The notes beneath the pieces are model-generated. The model worked only from the letters and a program-made list of their open reading frames with translations. It searched no databases and had not been told where the DNA came from. A stretch of DNA of 64,000 bases from Aquimarina intermedia (GTDB lineage: Bacteria > Bacteroidota > Bacteroidia > Flavobacteriales > Flavobacteriaceae). Where the stretch lies: positions 62,001 through 126,000 of the forward strand of contig NZ_VNHU01000005.1 of NCBI RefSeq assembly GCF_008124785.1. The letters are read 5' to 3'. The number at the start of each line of letters is the position of its first letter. Position 1 is the stretch's first letter. Shown piece after piece: positions 30,184-40,040 of the stretch. The position numbers and the translations under genes were made by a program.

Positions 30184-30726
30184 ATGTCAAGAATAGGAAA
30201 AAATCCAGTAACTGTTCCGTCTGGTGTCACAGTTGATGTGACAGGTAATGTTGTTACTGTTAAAGGAAAATTAGGAGAGCTTACCCAAACTTTTGATAGT
30301 ATTGATATCAAAGTAGAAGAAGGGCAAGTAATTTTAGAGAGACCTAGTGAGTTGAAAGACCACAAAGCTAAACACGGATTATACAGATCGCTTATCAACA
30401 ATATGATTGTTGGAGTTTCTGAAGGGTTTACCAAAGAGTTGGAGTTGGTAGGAGTTGGTTACAGAGCCACTCACCAAGGACAAAAGCTAGATTTAGCACT
30501 TGGGTTTTCTCATAGTATTGTTATGGACCTTGCTCCAGAAGTAAAGGTTGAAACAGTTTCAGAAAAAGGTAAGAATCCTATCATCAAATTAACTTCTTTT
30601 GATAAACAGTTGGTTGGTCAGGTTGCTGCTAAAATTAGAGCATTCCGTAAGCCGGAACCATACAAAGGAAAAGGAATTAAATTTGTAGGAGAACAATTAA
30701 GAAGAAAAGCAGGTAAATCTGCATAA
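30184..30726 (+). CDS. rplF: 50S ribosomal protein L6
   Basis: 180 residues. MSRIGKNPVTVPSGV at the start and PEPYKGKGIKFVGEQLRRKAGK at the end, the latter described here in part, are typical. L6 stands near the factor-binding site of the 50S subunit. 20 nt after rpsH and 10 nt before rplR. Confidence 0.98.
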   Translation: MSRIGKNPVTVPSGVTVDVTGNVVTVKGKLGELTQTFDSIDIKVEEGQVILERPSELKDHKAKHGLYRSLINNMIVGVSEGFTKELELVGVGYRATHQGQKLDLALGFSHSIVMDLAPEVKVETVSEKGKNPIIKLTSFDKQLVGQVAAKIRAFRKPEPYKGKGIKFVGEQLRRKAGKSA

Positions 30727-30736
30727 TCACTAAGGT

Positions 30737-31093
30737 ATGGCATTCTCAAAAGATTCAAGAAGAGCAAAAATAAGAAAACGCATCCGTGGAACGGTTAGCG
30801 GTACAGAACAACGTCCTAGATTATCTGTATACAGAAGTAATAAAGAAATCTACGCACAAATCGTAGATGATGTTACTGGTGTAACAATCAGTGCAGCTTC
30901 GTCAAGAGATAAAGACATTGCTTCGGCATCTGGAAATAAAATAGAAAAAGCGAACTTGGTTGGTAAAGCACTTGCTGAAAAAGCTGTGAAAGCCGGTGTA
31001 GAGACTATCTCTTTTGATAGAGGTGGGTATTTATATCACGGAAGAGTAAAATCATTGGCAGAAGGAGCTAGAGAAGCAGGACTAAAATTCTAA
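30737..31093 (+). CDS. rplR: 50S ribosomal protein L18
   Basis: 118 residues. [20 protein letters not shown] and the C-terminal [20 protein letters not shown] are L18 motifs. It binds 5S rRNA together with L5. 6 nt before rpsE. Confidence 0.98.
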   Translation: MAFSKDSRRAKIRKRIRGTVSGTEQRPRLSVYRSNKEIYAQIVDDVTGVTISAASSRDKDIASASGNKIEKANLVGKALAEKAVKAGVETISFDRGGYLYHGRVKSLAEGAREAGLKF

Positions 31094-31099
31094 GAAATT

Positions 31100-31624
31100 A
31101 TGTATCAAAAATATAAAAACGCAGAATTAGTAAAACCAAGTGGACTTGAACTAAAAGATCGTTTAGTTGGTGTTCAACGTGTAACCAAAGTAACTAAAGG
31201 TGGTAGAGCTTTTGGTTTCTCTGCAATAGTTGTTGTAGGAGATGAAAATGGTGTAGTTGGTCACGGTCTAGGTAAATCTAAAGAAGTAGCAGAAGCTATT
31301 GCAAAAGCAGTAGAAGATGCAAAGAAAAATTTAGTACGTATTCCTTTGACTAAAGGAACGTTACCACATGAGCAAAAAGGTAAATATGGTGGTGCACGTG
31401 TCTTATTGATGCCGGCAGCAACAGGTACCGGAGTAATTGCAGGTGGGGCAATACGTGCAGTATTAGAAGCTGTAGGTGTTCATGATGTACTTTCAAAGAA
31501 CCAAGGATCTTCTAACCCACACAATGTGGTAAAAGCAACGTTTGATGCGTTATTGCAATTGCGTAATGCAGAGCAAGTAGCACGTCAACGAGGAGTATCA
31601 CTTGATAAAGTGTTTAAAGGTTAA
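31100..31624 (+). CDS. rpsE: 30S ribosomal protein S5
   Basis: 174 residues. [20 protein letters not shown] and [14 protein letters not shown], then [20 protein letters not shown] and [16 protein letters not shown] are standard. S5 is important for decoding accuracy and mRNA unwinding. 11 nt before rpmD. Confidence 0.98.
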   Translation: MYQKYKNAELVKPSGLELKDRLVGVQRVTKVTKGGRAFGFSAIVVVGDENGVVGHGLGKSKEVAEAIAKAVEDAKKNLVRIPLTKGTLPHEQKGKYGGARVLLMPAATGTGVIAGGAIRAVLEAVGVHDVLSKNQGSSNPHNVVKATFDALLQLRNAEQVARQRGVSLDKVFKG

Positions 31625-31635
31625 ATATTAGGACG

Positions 31636-31815
31636 ATGGCAAAGATTAAAATTACTAAAGTAAGAAGTGCGATAAATCGTACTCAGAGACAAAAGAGAAC
31701 TCTTGAGGCTTTAGGTCTTAAAAAGATCGGCCAGGTAGTGGAGCACGACGACACTCCTAATATCCTTGGGATGGTAAATAAAGTTAAACATTTAGTTTCG
31801 ATAGAAACAAAATAA
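31636..31815 (+). CDS. rpmD: 50S ribosomal protein L30
   Basis: 59 residues, a small gene read directly from the sequence. It begins MAKIKITKVRSAINRTQRQ and has TLEALGLKKIGQ and the end MVNKVKHLVSIETK, matching L30. The ATG is 11 nt after the rpsE stop and the TAA is 9 nt before rplO, so the position in the spc order (rpsE-rpmD-rplO) is as expected. Confidence 0.97.
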   Translation: MAKIKITKVRSAINRTQRQKRTLEALGLKKIGQVVEHDDTPNILGMVNKVKHLVSIETK

Positions 31816-31824
31816 TATAAGCAC

Positions 31825-32277
31825 ATGGATTTAAGTAACTTAAAACCTGCTGCAGGTTCAGTAAAAAATAACAGCAAGCGCGTAGGTCGCGGACAGGGTT
31901 CTGGTAAAGGTGGAACTGCTACCCGTGGTCATAAAGGAGCAAAATCTCGTTCTGGATATTCAAAGAAAATTGGATTTGAAGGAGGGCAGATGCCATTGCA
32001 ACGACGTGTTCCAAAATTCGGTTTTACTAATATTAATCGTAAAGAATATCAAGGAATCAATTTAGATACTTTGCAAGCCTATGTGGATGCAGGTAAGTTT
32101 AAAGATTCTGTAGATCTTGAGGTTCTTATGGATAACCGTCTTGTCGGAAAGAATGATTTAGTTAAGATACTGGGAAGAGGTGAATTGAAGGCGAAGTTGA
32201 AAGTCTCAGCTCACAAATTTACAGCCACTGCAAAGGCCGCTATTGAAGCAGCTGGTGGTGAGGCAGTAACCCTATAA
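31825..32277 (+). CDS. rplO: 50S ribosomal protein L15
   Basis: 150 residues. MDLSNLKPAAGSVKNNSKRV, GRGQGSGKGGTATRGHKGAKS and FEGGQMPLQRRVPKFGF are the glycine-rich L15 signatures. It binds 23S rRNA late in assembly. 10 nt before secY. Confidence 0.98.
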   Translation: MDLSNLKPAAGSVKNNSKRVGRGQGSGKGGTATRGHKGAKSRSGYSKKIGFEGGQMPLQRRVPKFGFTNINRKEYQGINLDTLQAYVDAGKFKDSVDLEVLMDNRLVGKNDLVKILGRGELKAKLKVSAHKFTATAKAAIEAAGGEAVTL

Positions 32278-32287
32278 TAAACGATTC

Positions 32288-33625
32288 ATGAAATTTATTG
32301 ATACAATAAAAAATATTTGGAAAATAGAGGAGCTAAGAAATAGAATTCTTGTTACCTTAGGATTATTACTAGTATATCGATTTGGTGCACAAGTAGTACT
32401 TCCTGGAGTAGATGCTTCTCAATTAGCAAATTTGGCTTCACAAACAGACCAAGGTTTACTTGGTCTGTTAAATGCTTTTACGGGAGGTGCATTTTCTAAT
32501 GCCTCTGTTTTTGCATTAGGTATTATGCCTTATATTTCGGCCTCTATTGTTGTACAATTGATGGGTATTGCTATACCTTATCTTCAGAAACTTCAAAAAG
32601 AAGGCGAAAGTGGTAGAAAGAAAATCAACCAAATTACACGTTGGTTGACTATAGCTATTACCTTGGTTCAGGGACCTGGATATATCTATAATTTGTTTGC
32701 AACCTTACCAGCAGAAGCTTTTGTGCTTCCAAATCAAACTGTTTTTGTTGTGTCATCTGTAATCATCTTAACTACGGGTTGTATTTTTGCAATGTGGTTG
32801 GGAGAGAAGATTACCGATAAAGGTATTGGTAACGGTATCTCACTCTTAATTATGGTTGGTATTATTGCAACATTACCACAGTCATTTGTGCAAAACTTTT
32901 CTTCTAGAGTATCTGGAGATACCGGGGGAATGATTATGGTTCTTATTGAACTTGTCATATGGTTTGCGATTATTATGGCTTCGGTATTATTGGTAATGGC
33001 TGTACGTCAAATACCCGTGCAGTATGCGAGAAGAACTGCGGGTGGAGGATACGAGAAAAACGTATTCGGTTCACGTCAGTATATACCGCTAAAACTTAAT
33101 GCATCTGGTGTAATGCCAATTATTTTTGCTCAAGCAATTATGTTTATACCTGCTGCGGTAGCTGGATTATCCGATTCAGAGACTTCACAAGGTGTAGCGG
33201 CTGCTTTCAGTGATATTTTCGGTTTGTGGTATAATGTATTATTCGCAGTATTGATTATTGTGTTTACATATTTTTATACAGCGATTACTGTACCTACCAA
33301 TAAAATGGCCGATGATTTGAAAAGAAGTGGTGGTTTTATTCCTGGGATTCGTCCTGGTGGTGAAACTGGGGAGTATCTGGATAAGATCATGTCACAGATA
33401 ACTCTTCCCGGATCAGTATTCCTAGCATTAATTGCAATATTTCCTGCGATAGCAGTTAAATTGCTGAATGTGCAACAAGGATGGGCATTGTTTTTTGGAG
33501 GAACCTCTTTATTGATTATGGTGGGTGTTGCGATCGATACAATGCAACAGGTTAATTCATATTTATTGAATAGACACTACGATGGTTTAATGAAAACTGG
33601 TAAAAACAGAAAAGCAGTAGCATAA
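32288..33625 (+). CDS. secY: Preprotein translocase subunit SecY
   Basis: 445 residues with ten hydrophobic segments. [22 protein letters not shown] is the first helix region, shortened here in words; [23 protein letters not shown] [13 protein letters not shown] and [13 protein letters not shown] are SecY motifs. It forms the protein-conducting channel in the inner membrane. Its stop overlaps the infA start by one base. Confidence 0.98.
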   Translation: MKFIDTIKNIWKIEELRNRILVTLGLLLVYRFGAQVVLPGVDASQLANLASQTDQGLLGLLNAFTGGAFSNASVFALGIMPYISASIVVQLMGIAIPYLQKLQKEGESGRKKINQITRWLTIAITLVQGPGYIYNLFATLPAEAFVLPNQTVFVVSSVIILTTGCIFAMWLGEKITDKGIGNGISLLIMVGIIATLPQSFVQNFSSRVSGDTGGMIMVLIELVIWFAIIMASVLLVMAVRQIPVQYARRTAGGGYEKNVFGSRQYIPLKLNASGVMPIIFAQAIMFIPAAVAGLSDSETSQGVAAAFSDIFGLWYNVLFAVLIIVFTYFYTAITVPTNKMADDLKRSGGFIPGIRPGGETGEYLDKIMSQITLPGSVFLALIAIFPAIAVKLLNVQQGWALFFGGTSLLIMVGVAIDTMQQVNSYLLNRHYDGLMKTGKNRKAVA

Positions 33626-33840
33626 TGGCAAAACAACCAGCAATAGAACAGGATGGTAGTATAATTGAAGCATTGTCAAATGCAATGTTTCGTGTTGAAT
33701 TGGAGAATGGTCACGTAGTGACAGCTCATATCTCTGGTAAGATGCGAATGCACTATATTAAATTACTTCCTGGAGATAAAGTAAAATTAGAAATGAGTCC
33801 TTATGATTTATCAAAGGCTCGAATAACATATCGATACTAA
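33625..33840 (+). CDS. infA: Translation initiation factor IF-1
   Basis: 71 residues, one OB-fold. [36 protein letters not shown] and [14 protein letters not shown] are typical. IF-1 blocks the A-site during initiation. Overlaps secY by one base (TAATG). A 113-nt gap with a promoter follows. Confidence 0.98.
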   Translation: MAKQPAIEQDGSIIEALSNAMFRVELENGHVVTAHISGKMRMHYIKLLPGDKVKLEMSPYDLSKARITYRY

Positions 33841-33848
33841 TTAAAAAT

Positions 33849-33878
33849 TAGTTATTTAAGATTTTTTGTGTACTTTTG
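33849..33878 (+). promoter_or_regulatory. Internal promoter of the alpha part (rpmJ onwards)
   Basis: TACTTTTG at 33871-33878 matches TAnnTTTG exactly; a TTAG at 33849-33852 is 18 nt upstream and may serve as a weak -33 element. The start of transcription would be near 33884, about 70 nt before rpmJ. It lets rpmJ-rpsM-rpsK-rpsD-rpoA-rplQ be expressed independently. Confidence 0.7.
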
Positions 33879-33953
33879 CAGGCTCAAAAATCTTGTTAAT
33901 GATTTCGATTGAAGTATTAGTAGTTAATATTTCAGAAACAAAAAACAATAAGG

Positions 33954-34070
33954 ATGAAAGTTAGAGCATCAATAAAAAAGAGAAGTGCCGAGTGCAAGAT
34001 TGTGCGTCGAAAAGGCCGACTTTACGTAATTAATAAAAAGAATCCTAGATTTAAACAAAGACAAGGGTAA
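33954..34070 (+). CDS. rpmJ: 50S ribosomal protein L36 (zinc-free form)
   Basis: 38 residues, read directly from the sequence. It begins [15 protein letters not shown] and ends RFKQRQG, the normal L36 frame and length. Of the four zinc ligands of classical L36 (Cys11, Cys14, Cys27, His33) only Cys14 is kept; the others are Ser, Asn and Phe. This is therefore a C-minus form that should not bind zinc. 2 nt before rpsM. Confidence 0.96.
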   Translation: MKVRASIKKRSAECKIVRRKGRLYVINKKNPRFKQRQG

Positions 34071-34072
34071 TT

Positions 34073-34447
34073 ATGGCAAGAATTGCAGGGGTAGATATAC
34101 CTAAACAAAAGCGAGGAGTTATAGCATTAACCTATATCTTCGGTGTTGGTAGAAGTAGAGCTAAAGAAATTTTAGACACTGCCAAAGTAGATGAGAGTAT
34201 TAAAGTTTCTGACTGGGATGATGATCAAATTGGTCGTATTCGTGAAGCTGTAGGAGCCTATACCATTGAAGGAGAGTTAAGATCTGAGGTTCAGGTGAAT
34301 ATCAAACGTCTTATGGATATAGGGTGTTACCGTGGTATTCGTCATAGATCTGGGTTGCCTTTAAGAGGTCAACGTACTAAGAATAACTCTAGAACACGTA
34401 AAGGAAGAAGAAAAACTGTTGCTAACAAGAAAAAAGCGACTAAATAA
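34073..34447 (+). CDS. rpsM: 30S ribosomal protein S13
   Basis: 124 residues. [20 protein letters not shown] at the start and [19 protein letters not shown] near the end are S13 signatures. It contacts P-site tRNA and bridges to the 50S. The tail is very basic. Confidence 0.98.
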   Translation: MARIAGVDIPKQKRGVIALTYIFGVGRSRAKEILDTAKVDESIKVSDWDDDQIGRIREAVGAYTIEGELRSEVQVNIKRLMDIGCYRGIRHRSGLPLRGQRTKNNSRTRKGRRKTVANKKKATK

Positions 34448-34455
34448 TAAGTAGT

Positions 34456-34839
34456 ATGGCAAAGTCAACTTCAAAAAAACGTAAGGTAATTGTAGAATCT
34501 GTTGGTGAGGCTCACGTAACTGCTTCTTTTAACAATATCATCGTTTCACTTACAAATAAAAAAGGAGACGTTATTTCTTGGTCTTCAGCTGGTAAAATGG
34601 GTTTCAGAGGTTCTAAAAAGAACACGCCATATGCTGCTCAATTAGCATCAGAAGATGCGGCAAAAGTAGCTATCGAAGCAGGTCTTAAGAAAGTGAAAGT
34701 TTATGTGAAAGGACCAGGTAATGGTAGAGAATCTGCGATTCGTTCTATTCACAATTCTGGAATTGAGGTTACAGAAATTATTGATGTAACTCCAATGCCA
34801 CATAACGGATGTCGTCCTCCAAAAAGACGTAGAGTATAA
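34456..34839 (+). CDS. rpsK: 30S ribosomal protein S11
   Basis: 127 residues. [38 protein letters not shown] and [14 protein letters not shown] are standard. S11 is part of the platform near the mRNA exit. A 166-nt gap with two hairpins follows, before rpsD. Confidence 0.98.
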   Translation: MAKSTSKKRKVIVESVGEAHVTASFNNIIVSLTNKKGDVISWSSAGKMGFRGSKKNTPYAAQLASEDAAKVAIEAGLKKVKVYVKGPGNGRESAIRSIHNSGIEVTEIIDVTPMPHNGCRPPKRRRV

Positions 34840-34850
34840 TTTAAAAGAAT

Positions 34851-34871
34851 CCGGAAGCTGTTAGTTTCCGG
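34851..34871 (+). promoter_or_regulatory. Hairpin between rpsK and rpsD (first)
   Basis: CCGGAA (34851-34856) pairs with TTCCGG (34866-34871) around a 9-nt loop, 11 nt after the rpsK stop. TTTCTC follows, a poor T-run. It could be the first element of an S4 leader RNA or protect the upstream 3' end. Confidence 0.45.
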
Positions 34872-34890
34872 TTTCTCTATATAACAACTT

Positions 34891-34922
34891 GAATGCGTGA
34901 TGTACTATCGTGCATTCTTTTT
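34891..34922 (+). promoter_or_regulatory. Attenuator-like hairpin ahead of rpsD
   Basis: GAATGCGTGAT (34891-34901) pairs with ATCGTGCATTC (34907-34917) over 11 positions with two G-T pairs and a 5-nt loop, then TTTTT. This is a terminator-shaped structure 83 nt before the S4 gene inside the operon. S4 is the repressor of the alpha operon in E. coli and of rpsD in Bacillus, so an autoregulatory attenuator is a natural but unproven reading. Confidence 0.55.
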
Positions 34923-35005
34923 AAGTAAATCCTAAAAGAGGAATTCTGATTATCGAAGGACAGTGACCTTAATTCATAATCACCTCATTAACTAAATTAA
35001 TTACA

Positions 35006-35611
35006 ATGGCAAGATATACTGGTCCAAAAACTAAAATCGCTCGTAAATTTGGTGAAGCGATCTTCGGAGATGACAAATCATTCGAAAAAAGAAATTACCC
35101 TCCTGGGCAACACGGTAACAACAGACGTAGAGGTAAGAAAAGTGAATATGCTATCCAGTTAATGGAGAAGCAAAAAGCTAAATATACGTATGGAATTCTT
35201 GAGCGTCAGTTCCGTAACATGTTTGAAAGAGCTACCAGATCTCAAGGGATTACTGGTGAGGTTCTTTTGCAATTATGTGAATCTCGTTTAGACAATGTGG
35301 TGTTTAGAATGGGCTTAGCCAATTCTCGTAGAGGAGCTAGACAATTAGTATCACACAGACATATTACTGTAAATGGTGGGCTTGTTAATATTCCTTCATA
35401 CCAATTGAAACCTGGTGATGTTGTAAGTGTTCGAGAGAAGTCTAAATCTTTAGAGGTGATCCAAAATGCACTTGCCAATAATAGCAAAGTGTATGAGTGG
35501 ATTACTTTTAATAACGACACTAAACAAGGTACTTTTGTATCTGTTCCTGGTAGAATTCAGATCCCTGAAAATATCAACGAACAATTCATCGTCGAATTAT
35601 ATTCTAAGTAA
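35006..35611 (+). CDS. rpsD: 30S ribosomal protein S4
   Basis: 201 residues. [20 protein letters not shown] at the start lacks the N-terminal zinc cysteines of some S4 proteins; [20 protein letters not shown] and HITVNGG belong to the S4 RNA-binding domain. It starts 16S assembly and may control its own operon through the structured gap upstream. Confidence 0.98.
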   Translation: MARYTGPKTKIARKFGEAIFGDDKSFEKRNYPPGQHGNNRRRGKKSEYAIQLMEKQKAKYTYGILERQFRNMFERATRSQGITGEVLLQLCESRLDNVVFRMGLANSRRGARQLVSHRHITVNGGLVNIPSYQLKPGDVVSVREKSKSLEVIQNALANNSKVYEWITFNNDTKQGTFVSVPGRIQIPENINEQFIVELYSK

Positions 35612-35634
35612 TAACTCATAGAAGAAACAATAAC

Positions 35635-36627
35635 ATGGCAATATTAAATTTTCAGAAGCCCGATAAAGTTATCATGATCGACTCAACTGAGTTTGATGGT
35701 AAGTTTGAATTCAGACCATTAGAACCAGGGTACGGTTTAACAGTTGGTAACGCTTTGAGAAGAGTTTTGCTATCTTCTTTAGAGGGATTCGCTATTACTT
35801 CTTTAAGAGTAGAAGGAGTAGATCATGAATTCTCTACTATATCTGGAGTTGTAGAAGATGTAACCGAGATTATCTTAAATCTTAAGCAAGTACGTTTTAA
35901 ACGTCAAATAGAGGATATCGATAATGAAGCTGTTACTATTTCTATTTCTGGCCAAGAGCAGTTAACTGCAGGAGATTTCCAAAAATTTATCTCAGGTTTC
36001 CAAGTGCTTAATCCGGACTTGGTGATTTGTAACATGGATAAAAAAGTTTCTCTTAATATGGAGCTTTCTATCGAAAAAGGTAGAGGATACGTTCCGGCTG
36101 AAGAGAATAAAAAGGCAAATGCACCGATCGGTACAATTTTTACAGATTCTATCTATACGCCTATCAAAAATGTTAAGTATAGTATAGAAAACTATCGTGT
36201 AGAGCAGAAGACGGATTATGAAAAATTGGTTTTCGAGATTGTTACTGATGGTTCAATTCATCCTAAAGATGCGTTGACCGAGGCTGCTAAGATCTTAATC
36301 CACCACTTCATGTTATTCTCTGATGAGCGCATAACGCTAGAGGCTGACGAGATCGCTCAAACAGAAACTTATGATGAGGAGTCTCTACACATGAGACAGT
36401 TGTTAAAAACGAAGCTTATTGATATGGACTTGTCTGTACGTGCGCTTAATTGTTTAAAAGCTGCAGAGGTAGATACCTTAGGAGATTTAGTTTCTTATAA
36501 TAAGAACGATTTAATGAAGTTCCGAAACTTTGGTAAAAAATCTTTAACTGAACTAGAAGAATTAGTGAATGTTAAAGGGCTTAACTTTGGTATGGATCTT
36601 TCCAAATATAAATTAGACAAAGATTAA
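35635..36627 (+). CDS. rpoA: RNA polymerase subunit alpha
   Basis: 330 residues. The N-terminal dimerisation domain has [20 protein letters not shown]; the C-terminal domain has [20 protein letters not shown] and [13 protein letters not shown], the helix-hairpin-helix that contacts upstream DNA and regulators. 23 nt after rpsD. A structured 60-nt gap follows. Confidence 0.98.
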   Translation: MAILNFQKPDKVIMIDSTEFDGKFEFRPLEPGYGLTVGNALRRVLLSSLEGFAITSLRVEGVDHEFSTISGVVEDVTEIILNLKQVRFKRQIEDIDNEAVTISISGQEQLTAGDFQKFISGFQVLNPDLVICNMDKKVSLNMELSIEKGRGYVPAEENKKANAPIGTIFTDSIYTPIKNVKYSIENYRVEQKTDYEKLVFEIVTDGSIHPKDALTEAAKILIHHFMLFSDERITLEADEIAQTETYDEESLHMRQLLKTKLIDMDLSVRALNCLKAAEVDTLGDLVSYNKNDLMKFRNFGKKSLTELEELVNVKGLNFGMDLSKYKLDKD

Positions 36628-36629
36628 TC

Positions 36630-36671
36630 CATCATAGTTTGCTCCCCAAGGTGGGTTGTAGCAAGATGATG
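36630..36671 (+). promoter_or_regulatory. Three-part stem-loop between rpoA and rplQ
   Basis: Three nested pairings are visible: CATCAT with ATGATG (36630-36635, 36666-36671), TTGCT with AGCAA (36639-36643, 36660-36664) and CCC with GGG in the apical part. It almost fills the 60-nt gap and begins 3 nt after the rpoA stop. No T-run follows, so it is not a terminator; an RNA control or processing element for rplQ is possible. Confidence 0.55.
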
Positions 36672-36687
36672 ATTCAAAACAAATGTC

Positions 36688-37164
36688 ATGAGACACGGAA
36701 AAAAAATAAATCACTTAGGAAGAAAAACAGCGCATCGTAAAGCAATGCTTTCAAACATGGCTTGTTCCCTAATTGAACACAAAAGAATTAATACTACAGT
36801 AGCAAAGGCTAAAGCCTTAAAGCAATTTGTAGAGCCATTAATTACGAAGTCTAAAGAGGATACAACGCACAATCGTCGTCTCGTTTTTAGTAAATTACGT
36901 AGTAAAGAAACAGTTACGGAATTGTTTAGAGATGTAGCTGCAAAAATCGGAGATCGTCCAGGAGGATATACTAGAATTATAAAACTAGGAAATCGTTTGG
37001 GAGATAACGCTGATATGGCAATGATCGAATTAGTGGACTACAATGAGCTATACAATGCTGATAAGCCAGCTAAAAAGAAATCAACACGTAGAGGAAGATC
37101 TAAGAAAACAGAAACAGCTCCTGCTGCTCCGGCATCAGAAACTACAAATTCTGAAGAAGAATAG
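36688..37164 (+). CDS. rplQ: 50S ribosomal protein L17 with C-terminal extension
   Basis: 158 residues. [20 protein letters not shown] at the start and [21 protein letters not shown] are L17 motifs up to about residue 120. The last 35-40 residues are a Lys/Thr/Ala/Glu tail of low complexity ([12 protein letters not shown], then APAAPASE), absent in the E. coli protein but found in Bacteroidota. Last gene of the locus; a terminator follows. Confidence 0.97.
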   Translation: MRHGKKINHLGRKTAHRKAMLSNMACSLIEHKRINTTVAKAKALKQFVEPLITKSKEDTTHNRRLVFSKLRSKETVTELFRDVAAKIGDRPGGYTRIIKLGNRLGDNADMAMIELVDYNELYNADKPAKKKSTRRGRSKKTETAPAAPASETTNSEEE

Positions 37165-37189
37165 ATGATTAAGTGGTTAACACATAATG

Positions 37190-37228
37190 AAAAAAGGATA
37201 GGCGTTCAACGTTTATCCTTTTTTTTTA
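37190..37228 (+). terminator. Terminator of the ribosomal superoperon
   Basis: AAAAAAGGATA (37190-37200) pairs with TATCCTTTTTT (37214-37224), with CGTT/AACG inside, and the T-run continues to 37227. It lies 26 nt after the rplQ stop. Confidence 0.9.
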
Positions 37229-37248
37229 ATTTAAATTTTATGAAATCA

Positions 37249-37271
37249 GCCGTTTTATTACCTTAAACGGC
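37249..37271 (+). promoter_or_regulatory. Inverted repeat upstream of carA
   Basis: GCCGTTT and AAACGGC form a perfect 7-bp repeat with a 9-nt spacer, just before the candidate -7 box of carA (37277-37284). Its location over the -33 region suggests an operator or a small hairpin controlling carA. There is no T-run. Confidence 0.45.
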
Positions 37272-37276
37272 ACAAT

Positions 37277-37284
37277 TAAATTTG
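37277..37284 (+). promoter_or_regulatory. Candidate -7 box of carA (TAAATTTG)
   Basis: TAAATTTG matches TAnnTTTG and ends 6 nt before the ATG at 37291. If used, the carA mRNA would start at or beside that codon. The ATG at 37285 would then be upstream of the transcript. Confidence 0.4.
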
Positions 37285-37290
37285 ATGACA

Positions 37291-38409
37291 ATGAAATATC
37301 AATCTCGTAAAAAAGCAATTCTCTTATTAGCTGACGGCACTATTTTTAATGGGAAGGCTGTAGGTAGAGATGGCAATGCATTTGGTGAAGTATGTTTTAA
37401 TACAGGGATGACCGGATATCAAGAAATTTTTACTGATCCTTCTTATTTTGGTCAGCTTATGGTTACAACCAATGCGCATATTGGGAACTATGGTACGTTT
37501 GAGGAAGAAATGGAATCTGATTCTGTAAAAATAGCAGGCTTGATTGTCAAGAACTTTAGTTATGATTATTCCAGAGAAAATGCTGATCAATCCTTGCAGG
37601 AATTTTTGGATAAATACGGAGTCTTGGCTATCTCAGATGTTGATACGCGAGCCCTTGTGAGTTATATAAGAGATCATGGTGCGATGAACGCCGTGATAAG
37701 TACTGATGTGGAGAATATAGAGGGCTTAAAAGCGCAATTGGCAGAAGTTCCTAATATGGACGGGTTAGAACTTGCGTCAAAAGTTTCAACCACAGAACCT
37801 TACTTTTATGGAGATCCAAATGCGGAGTTTAAGATTTCAGCTATGGATTTAGGAATTAAGAAAAACATACTTCGTAACCTTGCTAAACGTGATGCTTATA
37901 TAAAAGTTTTTCCACATTCTGCTACTTTTGAAGAAATGAGTGCATGGGAGCCGGATGGTTATTTTCTGTCTAATGGACCGGGTGATCCAGATCCGCTTAC
38001 CAACGCTATTGAAGTAACCAAAGAAATTATTAAAAGAGATCTGCCTCTTTTTGGGATATGTCTGGGGCATCAAGTGATTGCGTTAGCTAATGGTATTGCT
38101 ACATATAAAATGCATCATGGTCATCGCGGAATTAATCATCCGGTTAAGAATCTCCTTACAGGCAAAGGTGAGATCACTTCGCAGAATCACGGCTTTTCTG
38201 TGGATAGAGAGCAAACAGAGTCTAATCCAGAAGTTGAAATTACGCATGTTCATCTGAATGATCATACCGTAGCAGGATTGAGAATGGTTAATAAAAACTG
38301 TTTTTCTGTTCAATATCATCCCGAGGCGGGTCCTGGGCCAAATGATGCTACCTATTTGTTTGATCAGTTTATAGAGAATATTAAGAAACGGGAGTACGTA
38401 AATAAATAA
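37291..38409 (+). CDS. carA: Carbamoyl-phosphate synthase small (glutaminase) subunit
   Basis: 372 residues from the ATG at 37291 (MKYQSRKKAILLLADG); an ATG at 37285 is in frame and also possible. The N-terminal domain has FGEVCFNTGMTGYQEI-like sequence. The class I amidotransferase domain has the nucleophile in GICLGHQ and the His/Glu pair in QYHPEAGPGP. It gives ammonia from glutamine to CarB for arginine and pyrimidine synthesis. carB is not in this window; in this family the two are often apart. Confidence 0.95.
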   Translation: MKYQSRKKAILLLADGTIFNGKAVGRDGNAFGEVCFNTGMTGYQEIFTDPSYFGQLMVTTNAHIGNYGTFEEEMESDSVKIAGLIVKNFSYDYSRENADQSLQEFLDKYGVLAISDVDTRALVSYIRDHGAMNAVISTDVENIEGLKAQLAEVPNMDGLELASKVSTTEPYFYGDPNAEFKISAMDLGIKKNILRNLAKRDAYIKVFPHSATFEEMSAWEPDGYFLSNGPGDPDPLTNAIEVTKEIIKRDLPLFGICLGHQVIALANGIATYKMHHGHRGINHPVKNLLTGKGEITSQNHGFSVDREQTESNPEVEITHVHLNDHTVAGLRMVNKNCFSVQYHPEAGPGPNDATYLFDQFIENIKKREYVNK

Positions 38410-38461
38410 GATATTTTGAAAAGCTTACACTGAAATCGATCTAAAACGTTGTAGTTAATAA

Positions 38462-39862
<1,401 letters not shown>

Positions 39863-39885
39863 GAACGTCACTATATAATGTGTTT

Positions 39886-39917
39886 AAATAGGTCATTTCT
39901 CTTAATGACCTATTTTT
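39886..39917 (+). terminator. Terminator of eno
   Basis: AAATAGGTCATT pairs perfectly with AATGACCTATTT around a 6-nt loop, followed by more T. It lies 23 nt after the stop. Confidence 0.9.
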
Positions 39918-40040
39918 TTGCGATAAAAGCAATAATTTAATCTTAAGATAGCAAATTCATACTTGGAAAAATCACTTATTTAGTCTATATTTTGTAATTT
40001 AGCAAACCTTTATTATAACAGCAAAATTCTATATAAACAC

